A DNA stretch of 64,000 nt from Nocardia araoensis NBRC 100135 (GTDB taxonomy: Bacteria; Actinomycetota; Actinomycetes; Mycobacteriales; Mycobacteriaceae): positions 36,730-100,729 of the forward strand of contig NZ_BAFR01000003.1 in the NCBI RefSeq assembly GCF_000308435.1, written 5' to 3'. Positions 9,334 through 16,826 of this stretch are shown one piece after another. Position 1 is the stretch's first letter, and every line of letters begins with the position of its first letter. The position numbers and the translations under genes are program-made. The notes under the pieces are model-generated. The model worked only from the letters and a program-made list of their open reading frames with translations, had not been told where the DNA came from and made no database searches.

Positions 9334-10161
9334 CTAATCGCTGGTTGCACCGCGACCTGCCAGGAAGTTCTCGACCAAGCGGTTGACTTCGTCGGGGATC
9401 TCCGCGGCCGCGAGATGCGCGGCCCCGTCGATGACCACGAGTTCCGAGTCCGGGATGGCGTCGGCCATGGCCGCGAGTTCGGGTACGGGGAAGGTGCGGT
9501 CCTCGCGGCCTCCGACGATCAGCGTGGGGCAGGTGATCGAGGCGAAGAGGTCTCGTTGGTCCGGGCGATCGATCACCACGGATCGCACGGCGTGGATGAT
9601 CGATGCCGGATCATTGCGCCGGGCGACGTCGAGGACCTGCCGGACGACCTGCGGCCGAGCGCTTTCGGTTGTCGGACCGAGAAATGCCCGAACCACCGAT
9701 CTGGTCAGTGGCGGCCGGATCCCGCCGAGCACGCGGATCGCCAGCAGCAGCGTCCGGTACTGCAACCTCTGAGCTATCGGCGCCGACGATGCCGTGCCGT
9801 TCATCAGAACGGCGGACTTCACCCGATCGGGGAACGCGGCGGCGAGGGTGCCGCCGATCATGGCGCCCCAGGAGTTCCCCAGGAAATGAGTCCGCGGTAG
9901 CCCGAGGTGATCGAGGACGTCGACGACGCAGCCCGCGCACTCCTCGAACGTGAAACGCCGTTCGAGACGACTGGACCTTCCATGACCGGGCGGATCCACC
10001 GCGATGGTCAGAAAATCCCCTCCGAAGTGGGCGACCTGGGCGTCCCACAGGCCCGCGTCCATCAGCAGGCTCGGCCACATCACCATCGGATCGCCACTGC
10101 CGGTCGTGACGACGTGCAGCAGCCCGAGCCGCGTTTGTACGTGAGCACGCGTGCTTTCCAT
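9334..10161 (-). CDS. Alpha/beta hydrolase
   Basis: Single-domain alpha/beta hydrolase of about 275 residues. The nucleophile elbow is GNSWG, an acid residue lies in GGREDRTFP, and the catalytic His is in DGAAHLAA near the C-terminus. The oxyanion region is MVMWPSLLMDA, and DPPGHGRSS is the conserved loop. The substrate cannot be told; such proteins include esterases and C-C or epoxide hydrolases. ATG 10161 is used because GAAGGA lies about 12 nt upstream; ATG 10173 in frame touches that motif. A decayed PPOX fragment lies just upstream and an AraC regulator is divergent, so the AraC protein may control this gene. Confidence 0.85.
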   Translation of the reverse strand: MESTRAHVQTRLGLLHVVTTGSGDPMVMWPSLLMDAGLWDAQVAHFGGDFLTIAVDPPGHGRSSRLERRFTFEECAGCVVDVLDHLGLPRTHFLGNSWGAMIGGTLAAAFPDRVKSAVLMNGTASSAPIAQRLQYRTLLLAIRVLGGIRPPLTRSVVRAFLGPTTESARPQVVRQVLDVARRNDPASIIHAVRSVVIDRPDQRDLFASITCPTLIVGGREDRTFPVPELAAMADAIPDSELVVIDGAAHLAAAEIPDEVNRLVENFLAGRGATSD

Positions 10162-10181
10162 GACAGTGCCCATTCCTTCGT

Positions 10182-10300
10182 TCAGGAGCCGCTGGTCACT
10201 GTGTCGACCGGCTCGCTCTTCTCCGCTTCGGCCCCGAAGTGGTCGGCGCCCCTCGCGCGCACCGTGTCGGTGCCTCAGTCGCGTTGTCGGCGTTGTGCCG
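10182..10300 (-). pseudogene. Decayed C-terminal fragment of a PPOX/FMN-binding protein
   Basis: The minus strand reads RD-stop-GTDTVRARGADHFGAEAEK and then SEPVDTVTSGS before a stop. It aligns without gaps to the last ~37 residues of the intact PPOX-like protein at 15962-16594 (RDWGTDNVRAKGGDYFGAK and on). The Trp codon TGG has become TGA. Upstream of about 10300 the similarity fades, and no start can be found. It is a remnant of a paralogue that once preceded the alpha/beta hydrolase. Confidence 0.75.
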
Positions 10301-10463
10301 GGCATCGCCGCTCCCGCCGAGCCCGGCCACGACGGCTGAGCGGCGCACGCGCCCTGGCCGTGATCTGTACGATCGGGCTCACGTTAAGACGCAGACCTCT
10401 GCGCGCTCGACCTGATGCGCGCACGGGCCTGACGGAAACGCGCACGTCAGTCGGAGGTTGCTC

Positions 10464-11399
10464 GTGTCGGTCGCCGAGCCGTACCTGGTGGAACGGGTCG
10501 ATACCGGCGCGGTCGCGCCGCGCGATTCGGCCGACTTCTGGGCTGAGCACGTCAGTCGTAACCAGGGCACGTTGGAGTGCCGTTTCGCCAGCCGCTCGTC
10601 GTTCCGGGGAACTACGGCCGTGCAGCGATACGCGGGCTATCAGTTGATCGACTTCTGGTCGGACAGCGTCGTCTATTCCAGGACGCGCGCGGATATCCGG
10701 CACGACGGCGACGAGAGCCTGCGGGTGATGATCCCGATGTCCGGCGCGTTGCACGTTCGACAGGACGACACCACCGCCCAGGTGCTTGCGGGCCACGGCG
10801 CGATGGTCACGAAGACGCGTCCCGTGGATTTCGGCCAACCGCTGGCCGCGCGAGGGTGGGTGATGAACATTCCCGCGGGCGCGCTGCCGCTCGAGGTCGG
10901 TGCCGGACCCGCGATGTTCGACTTGCGCGAGGGTCTGGGATCCGTTGTGACGAGCATGATCACCGAACTCGGCAGGCAAAGGGAGGCCGTCGACGGACCC
11001 GAGTTCGCCTCCGCCTGTGACACGATCGTCGATCTGCTCCGCCTTTGTATGCGCCGCCGCGACCCGACGCCCACAGTGCTGGCCACGGTGGACACCGCGG
11101 TCCGCGACCACGTCCGCAGGCACGCCGACGATCCGAACCTGACCCCGACCGAGATCGCGCGCAGCCTCGGCTGGTCACTGCGCCAGGTCCAACTGGCCCT
11201 GCACCACACCGGCACCACACCGAGCGAGCTGATCCGCGGCGCGCGCCTCGACCGCGCACACCGCCGCCTCCGCGAAGCCCCGCCCGACCGCACCGTGGCA
11301 GAAATCGCCTACGCCAGCGGCTTCCGCTCCCTCAGCGCTTTCGGCTCCGCCTTCAAGGCGCGGTTCGGGATGACCCCGCAGGATATGCGGCCACGCTGA
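10464..11399 (+). CDS. AraC-family transcriptional regulator
   Basis: About 311 residues. The N-terminal ~190 residues look like the AraC-binding-like domain of the feruloyl/aromatic-responsive group (SADFWAEHVSR, beta-rich cupin-like stretch). The C-terminal ~100 residues hold two helix-turn-helix motifs, LTPTEIARSLGWSLRQVQ and TVAEIAYASGFRSLSAF, ending RFGMTPQDMR. GTG 10464 is selected over TTG 10458 because GGAGG sits 6 nt upstream of it. It is divergent from the alpha/beta hydrolase across a region that holds the PPOX remnant, so that hydrolase is its most likely target. The ligand is unknown. Confidence 0.88.
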   Translation: MSVAEPYLVERVDTGAVAPRDSADFWAEHVSRNQGTLECRFASRSSFRGTTAVQRYAGYQLIDFWSDSVVYSRTRADIRHDGDESLRVMIPMSGALHVRQDDTTAQVLAGHGAMVTKTRPVDFGQPLAARGWVMNIPAGALPLEVGAGPAMFDLREGLGSVVTSMITELGRQREAVDGPEFASACDTIVDLLRLCMRRRDPTPTVLATVDTAVRDHVRRHADDPNLTPTEIARSLGWSLRQVQLALHHTGTTPSELIRGARLDRAHRRLREAPPDRTVAEIAYASGFRSLSAFGSAFKARFGMTPQDMRPR

Positions 11400-11615
11400 T
11401 CGGGCTGTCCAGTCCCTGCACATCCCACACGACGGATCACGCCGGATGTCCTTCACCGCGTTACGCGGTCATCGTCTTGCCAGGACGGTTCCGTTGCCTC
11501 CTTTCTGCGAGCGGACGGCATCGGATACGGTGTTCGTCGCCCCGGGGGAAACGAACAGGCGCCGCCGATCTGAACCCGAAGGGCGACAAGATACTTCAGC
11601 GGAGCAGGGGGCGTA
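11400..11615 (+). promoter_or_regulatory. Upstream region of the ESX-like operon, with a possible -10
   Basis: 216 bp without a gene. TACGGT at 11526-11531 is a possible -10, giving a leader of about 80 nt before GTG 11616. No terminator for the AraC gene was found. Confidence 0.3.
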
Positions 11616-11960
11616 GTGGCAGGATACTTACAGGTCGATATCGACGTTCTGGCCAAAACGGTGCAGTCACTTCGCGACGCCGAACAAGTTTTGGACGATG
11701 CGATGAAAGCGCTCGCCAAGGGCGGGCACGGCGACATCGGTACAACGGCGCTCAACGATGCGGCCGATAGCTTCCAGCGGCGGTGGCGCTTCGGAATCGA
11801 GCGAATCCGTGAGGCCGCGACCACGACTGCCGAGGGCGTGTCGAAATGCCATGATGCTTACCTTTCCCTCGACACTTCGTTCGCGAAGGCACTCGGGCAA
11901 CCGGAGATTCCGGTCGACGGGCAAGCGCCCGCCGGCGACCAGCAGAGTGACGCCCGATGA
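11616..11960 (+). CDS. WXG100-like (ESX) small protein
   Basis: 114 residues, predicted to be a helical hairpin: a first amphipathic helix (DIDVLAKTVQSLRDAEQVLDDAMKAL spans ~7-33), a break at KGGHGDIGT, and a second helix (~45-100). The size and layout are those of WXG100/EsxA-like proteins, but the classical central WXG is absent; the Trp of the RRWRFG segment lies in helix two. The tail is charged and flexible. It is first in a four-gene operon, and its TGA overlaps the next ATG as ATGA. It is probably a type VII secretion substrate or partner of the next protein. No ESX core gene (eccC, eccD, mycP) lies in the window. Confidence 0.7.
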   Translation: MAGYLQVDIDVLAKTVQSLRDAEQVLDDAMKALAKGGHGDIGTTALNDAADSFQRRWRFGIERIREAATTTAEGVSKCHDAYLSLDTSFAKALGQPEIPVDGQAPAGDQQSDAR

Positions 11961-13222
11961 ACGTCAACCCCTTCCCGAACCTCGGGTTCAATCCGGTTCC
12001 CGGTACGCCGGATGAGGTCGCGAGCCTGCGCGGGCAGATCGATTCGGCTCGACAAGGTGTGACGGAAACCAGGAGCCTGCTCAATCGCCTGGTCGACAGT
12101 GACGACGTGTGGAAAGGCGATGCGGGCACCGCCTTTCGGACGAACTTCGACGCCACGCTGTCCAGCGATCTGGGATACGCCCAGCAATCGTTGGAGCAAG
12201 CCGTCGATCTGCTGAACGAGTGGCACATCAACCTGGTCAGCTACCACGACACCGCGAAGGGACTGGAACAGGAAGCGGCCGACGCGCGCGCTCAACACAC
12301 CCAGGCGCTGAGCGCACTACAACAAGCTCGGTCCAATCCTGACCTCGGCCTGGCGAACGTGCGATTCACCGATCCCGATGAACTGCGTGCCGCGCAAACC
12401 AGGCTGAACAGCGCCACTGCGCAGGTAAACGCGGCCGTGACCGCAGTCGATGACTGGCAAGTCAAGATCGAGGCGATCATTCGCCGAGCACGGGATCTGG
12501 AAACTACGCACAGTGCCCTCGCGGGCCGGATCGCTGCGGCACTGGACGCCGCGGCGAAGGACTTCGCTCCCAGCCCGCCGGACAAGAGCATCTGGGATCG
12601 GATCACCGACGCGATAGAAGCGGTCGGTGACTGGATCGATGAACACCGGGAGGGACTGCACGAATTCCTGTCGTGCACGGCGGCGATCGCCGGTTTGCTC
12701 GCGGTGGTCACTCCGCCGCCGGTTGATGCGATTGCCCTGGGGGTCGCCCTTGCCGCGGGTGCGGGTGCGTTGGCGCTCGACGTCACCGACGCGGAGATGC
12801 GCGACGATCTGTTGCACGGAAGTCTCAGCGAGCGTCTCAGCGCGGGTTTGACGATCTCCGGCGATGCGATGGGCCTGATTCCTGGCGTAGGAGCGCTCGG
12901 GAAGGTCGGTAAGGTCGCGGTGCTCGGAGACGCGGTCGGCGATATCGGCCGATTCGAGAGCATGGCCCGCACCTGGTCCGAAGCCGCCCACAACCCGGGG
13001 CTCGTCAACAAGTTCATGACCGACCACAACGTCGGTAACGTGACGAACATCCTGTCCGGCACCGGAGCCACCAACGGTGTGAACCGACTGTTGCAACTCA
13101 CTGGAGTCGAAGGGGCGCACAGTGTGGCGGATCCGGCGGTGGCGCTGACTGTGCTCAAACGCGGAGAAGGCGCTGTCAGCACGCTTGCCGGTACGGCGCT
13201 GGATCACATTTTCGGGGGTTGA
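11957..13222 (+). CDS. Large ESX-like / polymorphic-toxin-like protein
   Basis: 421 residues. Residues ~1-110 are a WXG100-like helical domain with VWKGDAGTAFRTNF, where W-x-G is followed by the usual FR/F pattern. Residues ~110-200 form a second helical, coiled-coil-like stretch. A hydrophobic segment at ~235-280 (AAIAGLLAVVTPPPVDAIALG) is followed by DVTDAEMRDDLL and a Gly-rich stretch (LIPGVGALGKVGKV). The rest, to DHIFGG, has no recognisable toxin motif. This layout resembles WXG/LXG-type secreted proteins with a central pre-toxin region. It is co-translated with the small WXG-like protein (ATGA). No obvious immunity gene can be named, though the two downstream genes are candidates for accessory roles. 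Confidence 0.7.
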   Translation: MNVNPFPNLGFNPVPGTPDEVASLRGQIDSARQGVTETRSLLNRLVDSDDVWKGDAGTAFRTNFDATLSSDLGYAQQSLEQAVDLLNEWHINLVSYHDTAKGLEQEAADARAQHTQALSALQQARSNPDLGLANVRFTDPDELRAAQTRLNSATAQVNAAVTAVDDWQVKIEAIIRRARDLETTHSALAGRIAAALDAAAKDFAPSPPDKSIWDRITDAIEAVGDWIDEHREGLHEFLSCTAAIAGLLAVVTPPPVDAIALGVALAAGAGALALDVTDAEMRDDLLHGSLSERLSAGLTISGDAMGLIPGVGALGKVGKVAVLGDAVGDIGRFESMARTWSEAAHNPGLVNKFMTDHNVGNVTNILSGTGATNGVNRLLQLTGVEGAHSVADPAVALTVLKRGEGAVSTLAGTALDHIFGG

Positions 13223-13229
13223 CGACAGC

Positions 13230-13877
13230 ATGGAGAAGCGACAGCGCATACCGGGGCCTGCCATTTCGGTCGAGATACCGCCGGGTTATCACGAACTTCC
13301 GCTGACCGGTATCGCGACGGCTGTTCGCGCCGCGGAGCCGGTCCTGCTGCGTTCCACGACCGGGTCGCTGCGCGAGAGCGTACCGGCGACTCTCGGCACC
13401 CTCGAGTTCCTGCTCGGCGCACTCGCGGTACGAAGAGCGGTCTACTGCGGAATCGGTATGCATCGCGGTGACGCCGGCCAACCGGTCACCTCGTGGCTGA
13501 CGATTTCCTGCAAGGACGCTGGGGAACCGCGGAATCCGCGATTGGTGATCCTCGATTTGGCTCAGGCCAAACTGCGCGATGAGGTGCCCTGGCGTGTCGA
13601 GCCGGTAGAGATCGAAAGCCGCCCCGTGCTCTTCACCGAAGGTGTCCGCCGCTATCCAGCACCCGATCTGCCCGCTGCTCCCGATGTAGGCGACGATGCC
13701 CTGGCGTTCCAGATGGAAGCACTGATTCCCTCATCCGATGGCACGACCGTGGCAGTGATCGAAGTCGCGACAACATCCTTGGAGTCGGGCCCCGAATTCG
13801 CCCCGATGCTCTTCATGATGGCTGCTTCCCTCGAATTCGAAGCGTCGGCATCCGGGGCGGGGAGCCTCGACCTGTGA
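13230..13877 (+). CDS. Hypothetical protein of the ESX-like operon
   Basis: About 215 residues, soluble, no signal peptide. I do not recognise the family. It starts at ATG 13230, 7 bp after the previous stop. Its beginning (PGPAISVEIPPGYHELPL) and the later strand-rich blocks suggest an alpha/beta or beta-sandwich fold. Its position directly after an ESX-like substrate gene suggests a chaperone, immunity or adaptor role, but this is inference only. Its TGA overlaps the next GTG as GTGA. Confidence 0.65.
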   Translation: MEKRQRIPGPAISVEIPPGYHELPLTGIATAVRAAEPVLLRSTTGSLRESVPATLGTLEFLLGALAVRRAVYCGIGMHRGDAGQPVTSWLTISCKDAGEPRNPRLVILDLAQAKLRDEVPWRVEPVEIESRPVLFTEGVRRYPAPDLPAAPDVGDDALAFQMEALIPSSDGTTVAVIEVATTSLESGPEFAPMLFMMAASLEFEASASGAGSLDL

Positions 13878-14500
13878 GTACCGACCGAAGTGCTGAATCG
13901 AGCTCAATGGCGTCCCCGCCGCCGGTACCGGCGGCGAAGTGGGCGCCGACCCGAACTGCGCTGCGCCGTAACTGGCTGCTGCGCTGGCCGCTTCTGCTGA
14001 CCGCTTTGGCCTGCGGGCCATTGGCCGTCGTGATGATGAACGAGTTCGATCATCCGGGCGTGCACGGATTGGCGAAGCTCGGTAGAGTCGCGATTCAGCC
14101 GGTGGCTCTCTTTTTCGTCTTCGGCACGATGTTCGGTGGCGTGTTCGTCTGGATCAACCGCCGCAGGCGCAAGGCCCTCTCGAGGAACCCGTGGACGGTC
14201 TGGCCCATCCGTTACATCGCTGCGGGGAAGTACGAGTGGATCGACCTGCTCGGCCCGAACGGAGAGATCGTCTCGAGCCTGATCCTGAGCACCTGGGCGT
14301 GGGATCGCGGAAAGCTGGTCAACCACAACACCCGAGAGGTGTGGTTCGCCGGGACGCCATCGAAATACGGCGTTGTATCCCGTCCCGGCGGCCGGGATAT
14401 GCGCTACGCCTACGTGTCTCGCGTGTACAAACCCCCACGGTTCACCTTCCAGGAACGGCAAGGCGATTCCGCCACCGGCGGGCGCCACGCAGCCAACTGA
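13874..14500 (+). CDS. Two-span membrane protein of the ESX-like operon
   Basis: 208 residues. Two membrane segments at ~35-55 (LLRWPLLLTALACGPLAVV) and ~75-95 (ALFFVFGTMFGGVFVWI), followed by RRRRK, which places the long C-terminal domain in the cytoplasm. That domain (KYEWIDLLGPNGEIVSSLI onward) looks beta-rich. The family is not recognised. GTG 13874 overlaps the previous stop, so it is the last gene of a tightly coupled four-gene unit. Confidence 0.68.
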   Translation: MSTDRSAESSSMASPPPVPAAKWAPTRTALRRNWLLRWPLLLTALACGPLAVVMMNEFDHPGVHGLAKLGRVAIQPVALFFVFGTMFGGVFVWINRRRRKALSRNPWTVWPIRYIAAGKYEWIDLLGPNGEIVSSLILSTWAWDRGKLVNHNTREVWFAGTPSKYGVVSRPGGRDMRYAYVSRVYKPPRFTFQERQGDSATGGRHAAN

Positions 14501-14526
14501 CCCTGGTCATCGCCGTCGACAGCCAC

Positions 14527-14584
14527 CACGAGTGGCACATGGCTGCGGCATTTTCGAGAGAAGCTCTCGGTGGTGTGCCACTCG
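14527..14584. repeat. 58-bp palindromic intergenic repeat, copy 1
   Basis: Ends in an 11-bp perfect inverted repeat, CGAGTGGCACA / TGTGCCACTCG. Copy 2 at 51441-51498 matches it in reverse orientation over exactly 58 bp without gaps, with shared inner blocks CTGCGGCAT and TGGTGTGCCACTCG. This copy sits between the convergent 3' ends of the ESX-like operon and a small secreted protein gene. Confidence 0.7.
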
Positions 14585-14617
14585 CGGTTCGGCCGTGGCG
14601 GCGTCGCTTCCGGCTTG

Positions 14618-14833
14618 TCAGAAGGAGCAGTCGGTGGGACGGCCTGCCCAGCCACCCTTCAGGAATTTGATGACGGCGCAGAACAGATCCTCTGACCAGG
14701 AACCGACCGGAGTCACGACCGACGTCGTGGCGACGGGTGTGGAGACAGGTGCGGCGAGAGGTTCCGCGGCGGCCGAGCCAACCGGAGCGACGAGTCCTGC
14801 GATCACGGCGGTGACGACGACAAGCTTCTTCAT
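14618..14833 (-). CDS. Small secreted protein
   Basis: 71 residues with a clear signal peptide: MKKLVVVTAVIAGLVAPVGS followed by an AAAEP cleavage site near residue 24. The mature part is Val/Thr/Pro-rich and then ends in a Cys-containing segment (DLFCAVIKFLKGG, TDCSF) with two cysteines that could pair. GAGG lies about 8 nt upstream of the ATG. Function is unknown. It is convergent with the ESX-like operon and separated from it by the 58-bp repeat. Confidence 0.7.
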   Translation of the reverse strand: MKKLVVVTAVIAGLVAPVGSAAAEPLAAPVSTPVATTSVVTPVGSWSEDLFCAVIKFLKGGWAGRPTDCSF

Positions 14834-14970
14834 CAGGTGTCCTCTTCTGTGGCTGTGGATGGCGGCTCGTAGCGCCGCACAACCGACTGATCGGTGGCAA
14901 TTGCTCCGACGTTACGAATTATGTTGCGCACCAGATACTTCGGCACGGGTGCGGTTCGGCACCGCGCGGA

Positions 14971-15381
14971 TCAATCCTTGCGGGTCCATGCGAGCGTGAT
15001 CCGTATTTCACGAAGCCGCCAGCCGGCCGGTGTGCGTACGGTCGTGCAGGCCAGTCGCAGGCCGCTTGTCAGGTGGGGTGGTTGACCGTCGCGGTAGTAG
15101 TGGACGAGTGAGTTCGCCGAGGCCGTGGCCTGGTCGCCGTCGAGGGTCACCAGCAGGTCGGTGGTCGTGTGCTGGGTGTGTTCCCCCTCGACCTCGGCCT
15201 GCCGCATGTAGTCGACGACCTTGTCGATGCCGCGGACTTGGATTCGCGGCGAGTTGACCTCCACATCGTCGGTGTAGATGGTGTCGGCATCGTCGTATCG
15301 CCCCTCGTCGAGCAGGCGGGCGAAGCGGGTGAACAGGTCGGCGATCTCGATACGGTCGGTGACCGGCGTAACCGTGGGCAT
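14971..15381 (-). CDS. SnoaL-like / nuclear transport factor 2 family protein
   Basis: 136 residues, single NTF2-like cone domain. The first helix has DRIEIADLFTRFARLLDEGR with the usual DADTIYTDDVEV, and the C-terminal strands end in CTTVRTPAGWRLREIRI. Proteins of this group include small dehydratases, isomerases and steroid-binding proteins; the substrate is not evident. ATG 15381 faces a MarR gene on the other strand across about 75 bp that carries several TTGGC-N3-GCCAA palindromes, so MarR control is likely. Confidence 0.82.
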   Translation of the reverse strand: MPTVTPVTDRIEIADLFTRFARLLDEGRYDDADTIYTDDVEVNSPRIQVRGIDKVVDYMRQAEVEGEHTQHTTTDLLVTLDGDQATASANSLVHYYRDGQPPHLTSGLRLACTTVRTPAGWRLREIRITLAWTRKD

Positions 15382-15394
15382 GGCAACTCTTTCG

Positions 15395-15450
15395 TTGGCT
15401 GGGCCAATATTGGTAACGCCAACCATATACCAAATGGTTGGCTCTGCCAA
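15395..15450. promoter_or_regulatory. Palindrome array between snoaL-like and marR genes
   Basis: Two perfect 13-bp dyads, TTGGC-N3-GCCAA, at 15395-15407 and 15438-15450, and one near-copy, TTGGT-AAC-GCCAA, at 15410-15422. An overlapping 8-bp inverted repeat, CCAACCAT / ATGGTTGG, spans 15419-15441. This is the expected layout of MarR operators that control both divergent genes. Confidence 0.65.
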
Positions 15451-15456
15451 CGATGT

Positions 15457-15909
15457 ATGGTGGCTGTCGTGGATAAGGCACCCGCACGACTGACCGCGAA
15501 GCCGAGTTGGCTGCTCACCCAGTTGGCCGTGCACGCCCACCGGTTGGCGTCCGACGGCTTCGGCGAGGTGGGTGCGCGTGGCTACCACTACCGCATCCTC
15601 GCCGCGCTGGACGAGTTCGGGGCGGGCAGCCAGGCCGACCTCGGGCGCCGGTGCAGTATGGACCGCAGCGACGTGGTGGCGGCGATCAACGAACTGGCCG
15701 GGCAGGGTTTCGTCGAGCGGAAGCCGGACCCGGAGGACCGAAGGCGCAATATCGTGACCCTCACCGAGGCGGGCGATCGGCAGCTGCGCCGCATGGACCG
15801 AGCGCTCGACAAGGTGCAGGACGACCTGCTCCGACCGCTTTCGGCCGGGGACAGAGAGGATCTGACCCGGCTGCTCACTCGCCTGCTGGCGCACCATCAG
15901 CGGGGATGA
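15457..15909 (+). CDS. MarR-family transcriptional regulator
   Basis: 150 residues, winged-helix MarR fold. The recognition region is SQADLGRRCSMDRSDVVAAINEL, followed by the wing with DPEDRRRNIVTLTEAG, and a C-terminal dimer helix. ATG 15457 is used; the frame stays open much further upstream, but that part overlaps the divergent gene and the operator region. GTG 15469 is an alternative. It probably represses itself and the divergent SnoaL-like gene through the TTGGC palindromes. The ligand is unknown. Confidence 0.88.
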   Translation: MVAVVDKAPARLTAKPSWLLTQLAVHAHRLASDGFGEVGARGYHYRILAALDEFGAGSQADLGRRCSMDRSDVVAAINELAGQGFVERKPDPEDRRRNIVTLTEAGDRQLRRMDRALDKVQDDLLRPLSAGDREDLTRLLTRLLAHHQRG

Positions 15910-15961
15910 AAGCTACCGGTCCGTGTGGGTCGGTAGGCGGACCGTCCGGCGACGTGCTCCC

Positions 15962-16594
15962 TCAGGAACCGCTGATGACGGTGTCGGCCAGCTGGTCCTT
16001 CTCCGCTTTGGCTCCGAAGTAGTCGCCGCCTTTGGCGCGAACATTGTCGGTACCCCAGTCGCGTTGTTCCCGCACGGCGGGGATCAGATGCGGGATGTGC
16101 TTGCGGCAGTGGATGTATGCCTCCTCCACGTCCACCACTACCCAGCGTTCGGCGGCGCGGCCCTTGTGGTTGACGGGCAGGTCGGGCACGGTGGTGCGGA
16201 GTGCCGGGTCGGAGACGATGCGGGCCGTGCCGTTGATGTGCAGTCCGATGAGGTCACGCACGAAATCGATGAGCAAGATCCCGACGTGCGGGTTTTCCAG
16301 GATATTGCCGAGGCTGGCCATGACGCCGTTGCCACGGTATTCCGGATAGGCGATGGTGCGGTCGTCTATCACATGGAGGAAACCGGGCGGTCCGGCTCGG
16401 AAACTGGAGTCGCATTCGCCGTGTTTGTCGGATGTGGCGATGAACGCCATATCCATCCGGCCGATGAAATCGATCATCGCCGGATTGAGCCGGTCGAGCA
16501 CCTGGTCGTCGTAGAAGCGCTGCGCTCGATCTTGTGTTCCGTACCGTTCTTGCAGCTCATATTCCCCGTCGCTGCCACTGTGTCCACCGGGCAT
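15962..16594 (-). CDS. Pyridoxamine 5'-phosphate oxidase-like FMN-binding protein
   Basis: 210 residues, PPOX-like split beta-barrel. The core spans DFIGRMDMAFIATSDKHGE to NPHVGILLIDF and ends with IHCRKHIPHLIP, which is typical of the PPOX class with a C-terminal extension. Members bind FMN or F420 and reduce small substrates; this gene cannot be assigned further. GGAGGGG lies just upstream of ATG 16594. A decayed copy of its C-terminus lies at 10182-10300, so the window holds or once held a paralogue. It is convergent with the MarR gene. Confidence 0.85.
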   Translation of the reverse strand: MPGGHSGSDGEYELQERYGTQDRAQRFYDDQVLDRLNPAMIDFIGRMDMAFIATSDKHGECDSSFRAGPPGFLHVIDDRTIAYPEYRGNGVMASLGNILENPHVGILLIDFVRDLIGLHINGTARIVSDPALRTTVPDLPVNHKGRAAERWVVVDVEEAYIHCRKHIPHLIPAVREQRDWGTDNVRAKGGDYFGAKAEKDQLADTVISGS

Positions 16595-16770
16595 CGCAGC
16601 CCCCTCCGGTCGCCGGAATGCGGGTTCTACCAGGCTCGACGTTGAACCACGGTCGTATCGAGATCGCGGTCGATTTTAGATGATAACCGCTCGGCAAAAC
16701 GTCGAAATCCGCGTCGAGAATGCCTCGGATTTCGACGCGGCGCAAGTATTTCCGATGATTAGCTAAAAGC

Positions 16771-16800
16771 CGACCGGCCGGAATTATCTCCGGCCGGTCG
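16771..16800 (-). terminator. Terminator after the molybdopterin oxidoreductase
   Basis: An 11-bp perfect stem, CGACCGGCCGG / CCGGCCGGTCG, with an 8-nt AT-rich loop, 27 bp past the stop. On the minus strand it is followed by GCTTTTA. Confidence 0.75.
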
Positions 16801-16826
16801 AGATTTGCGGGATCGGTCGGCGTGGA

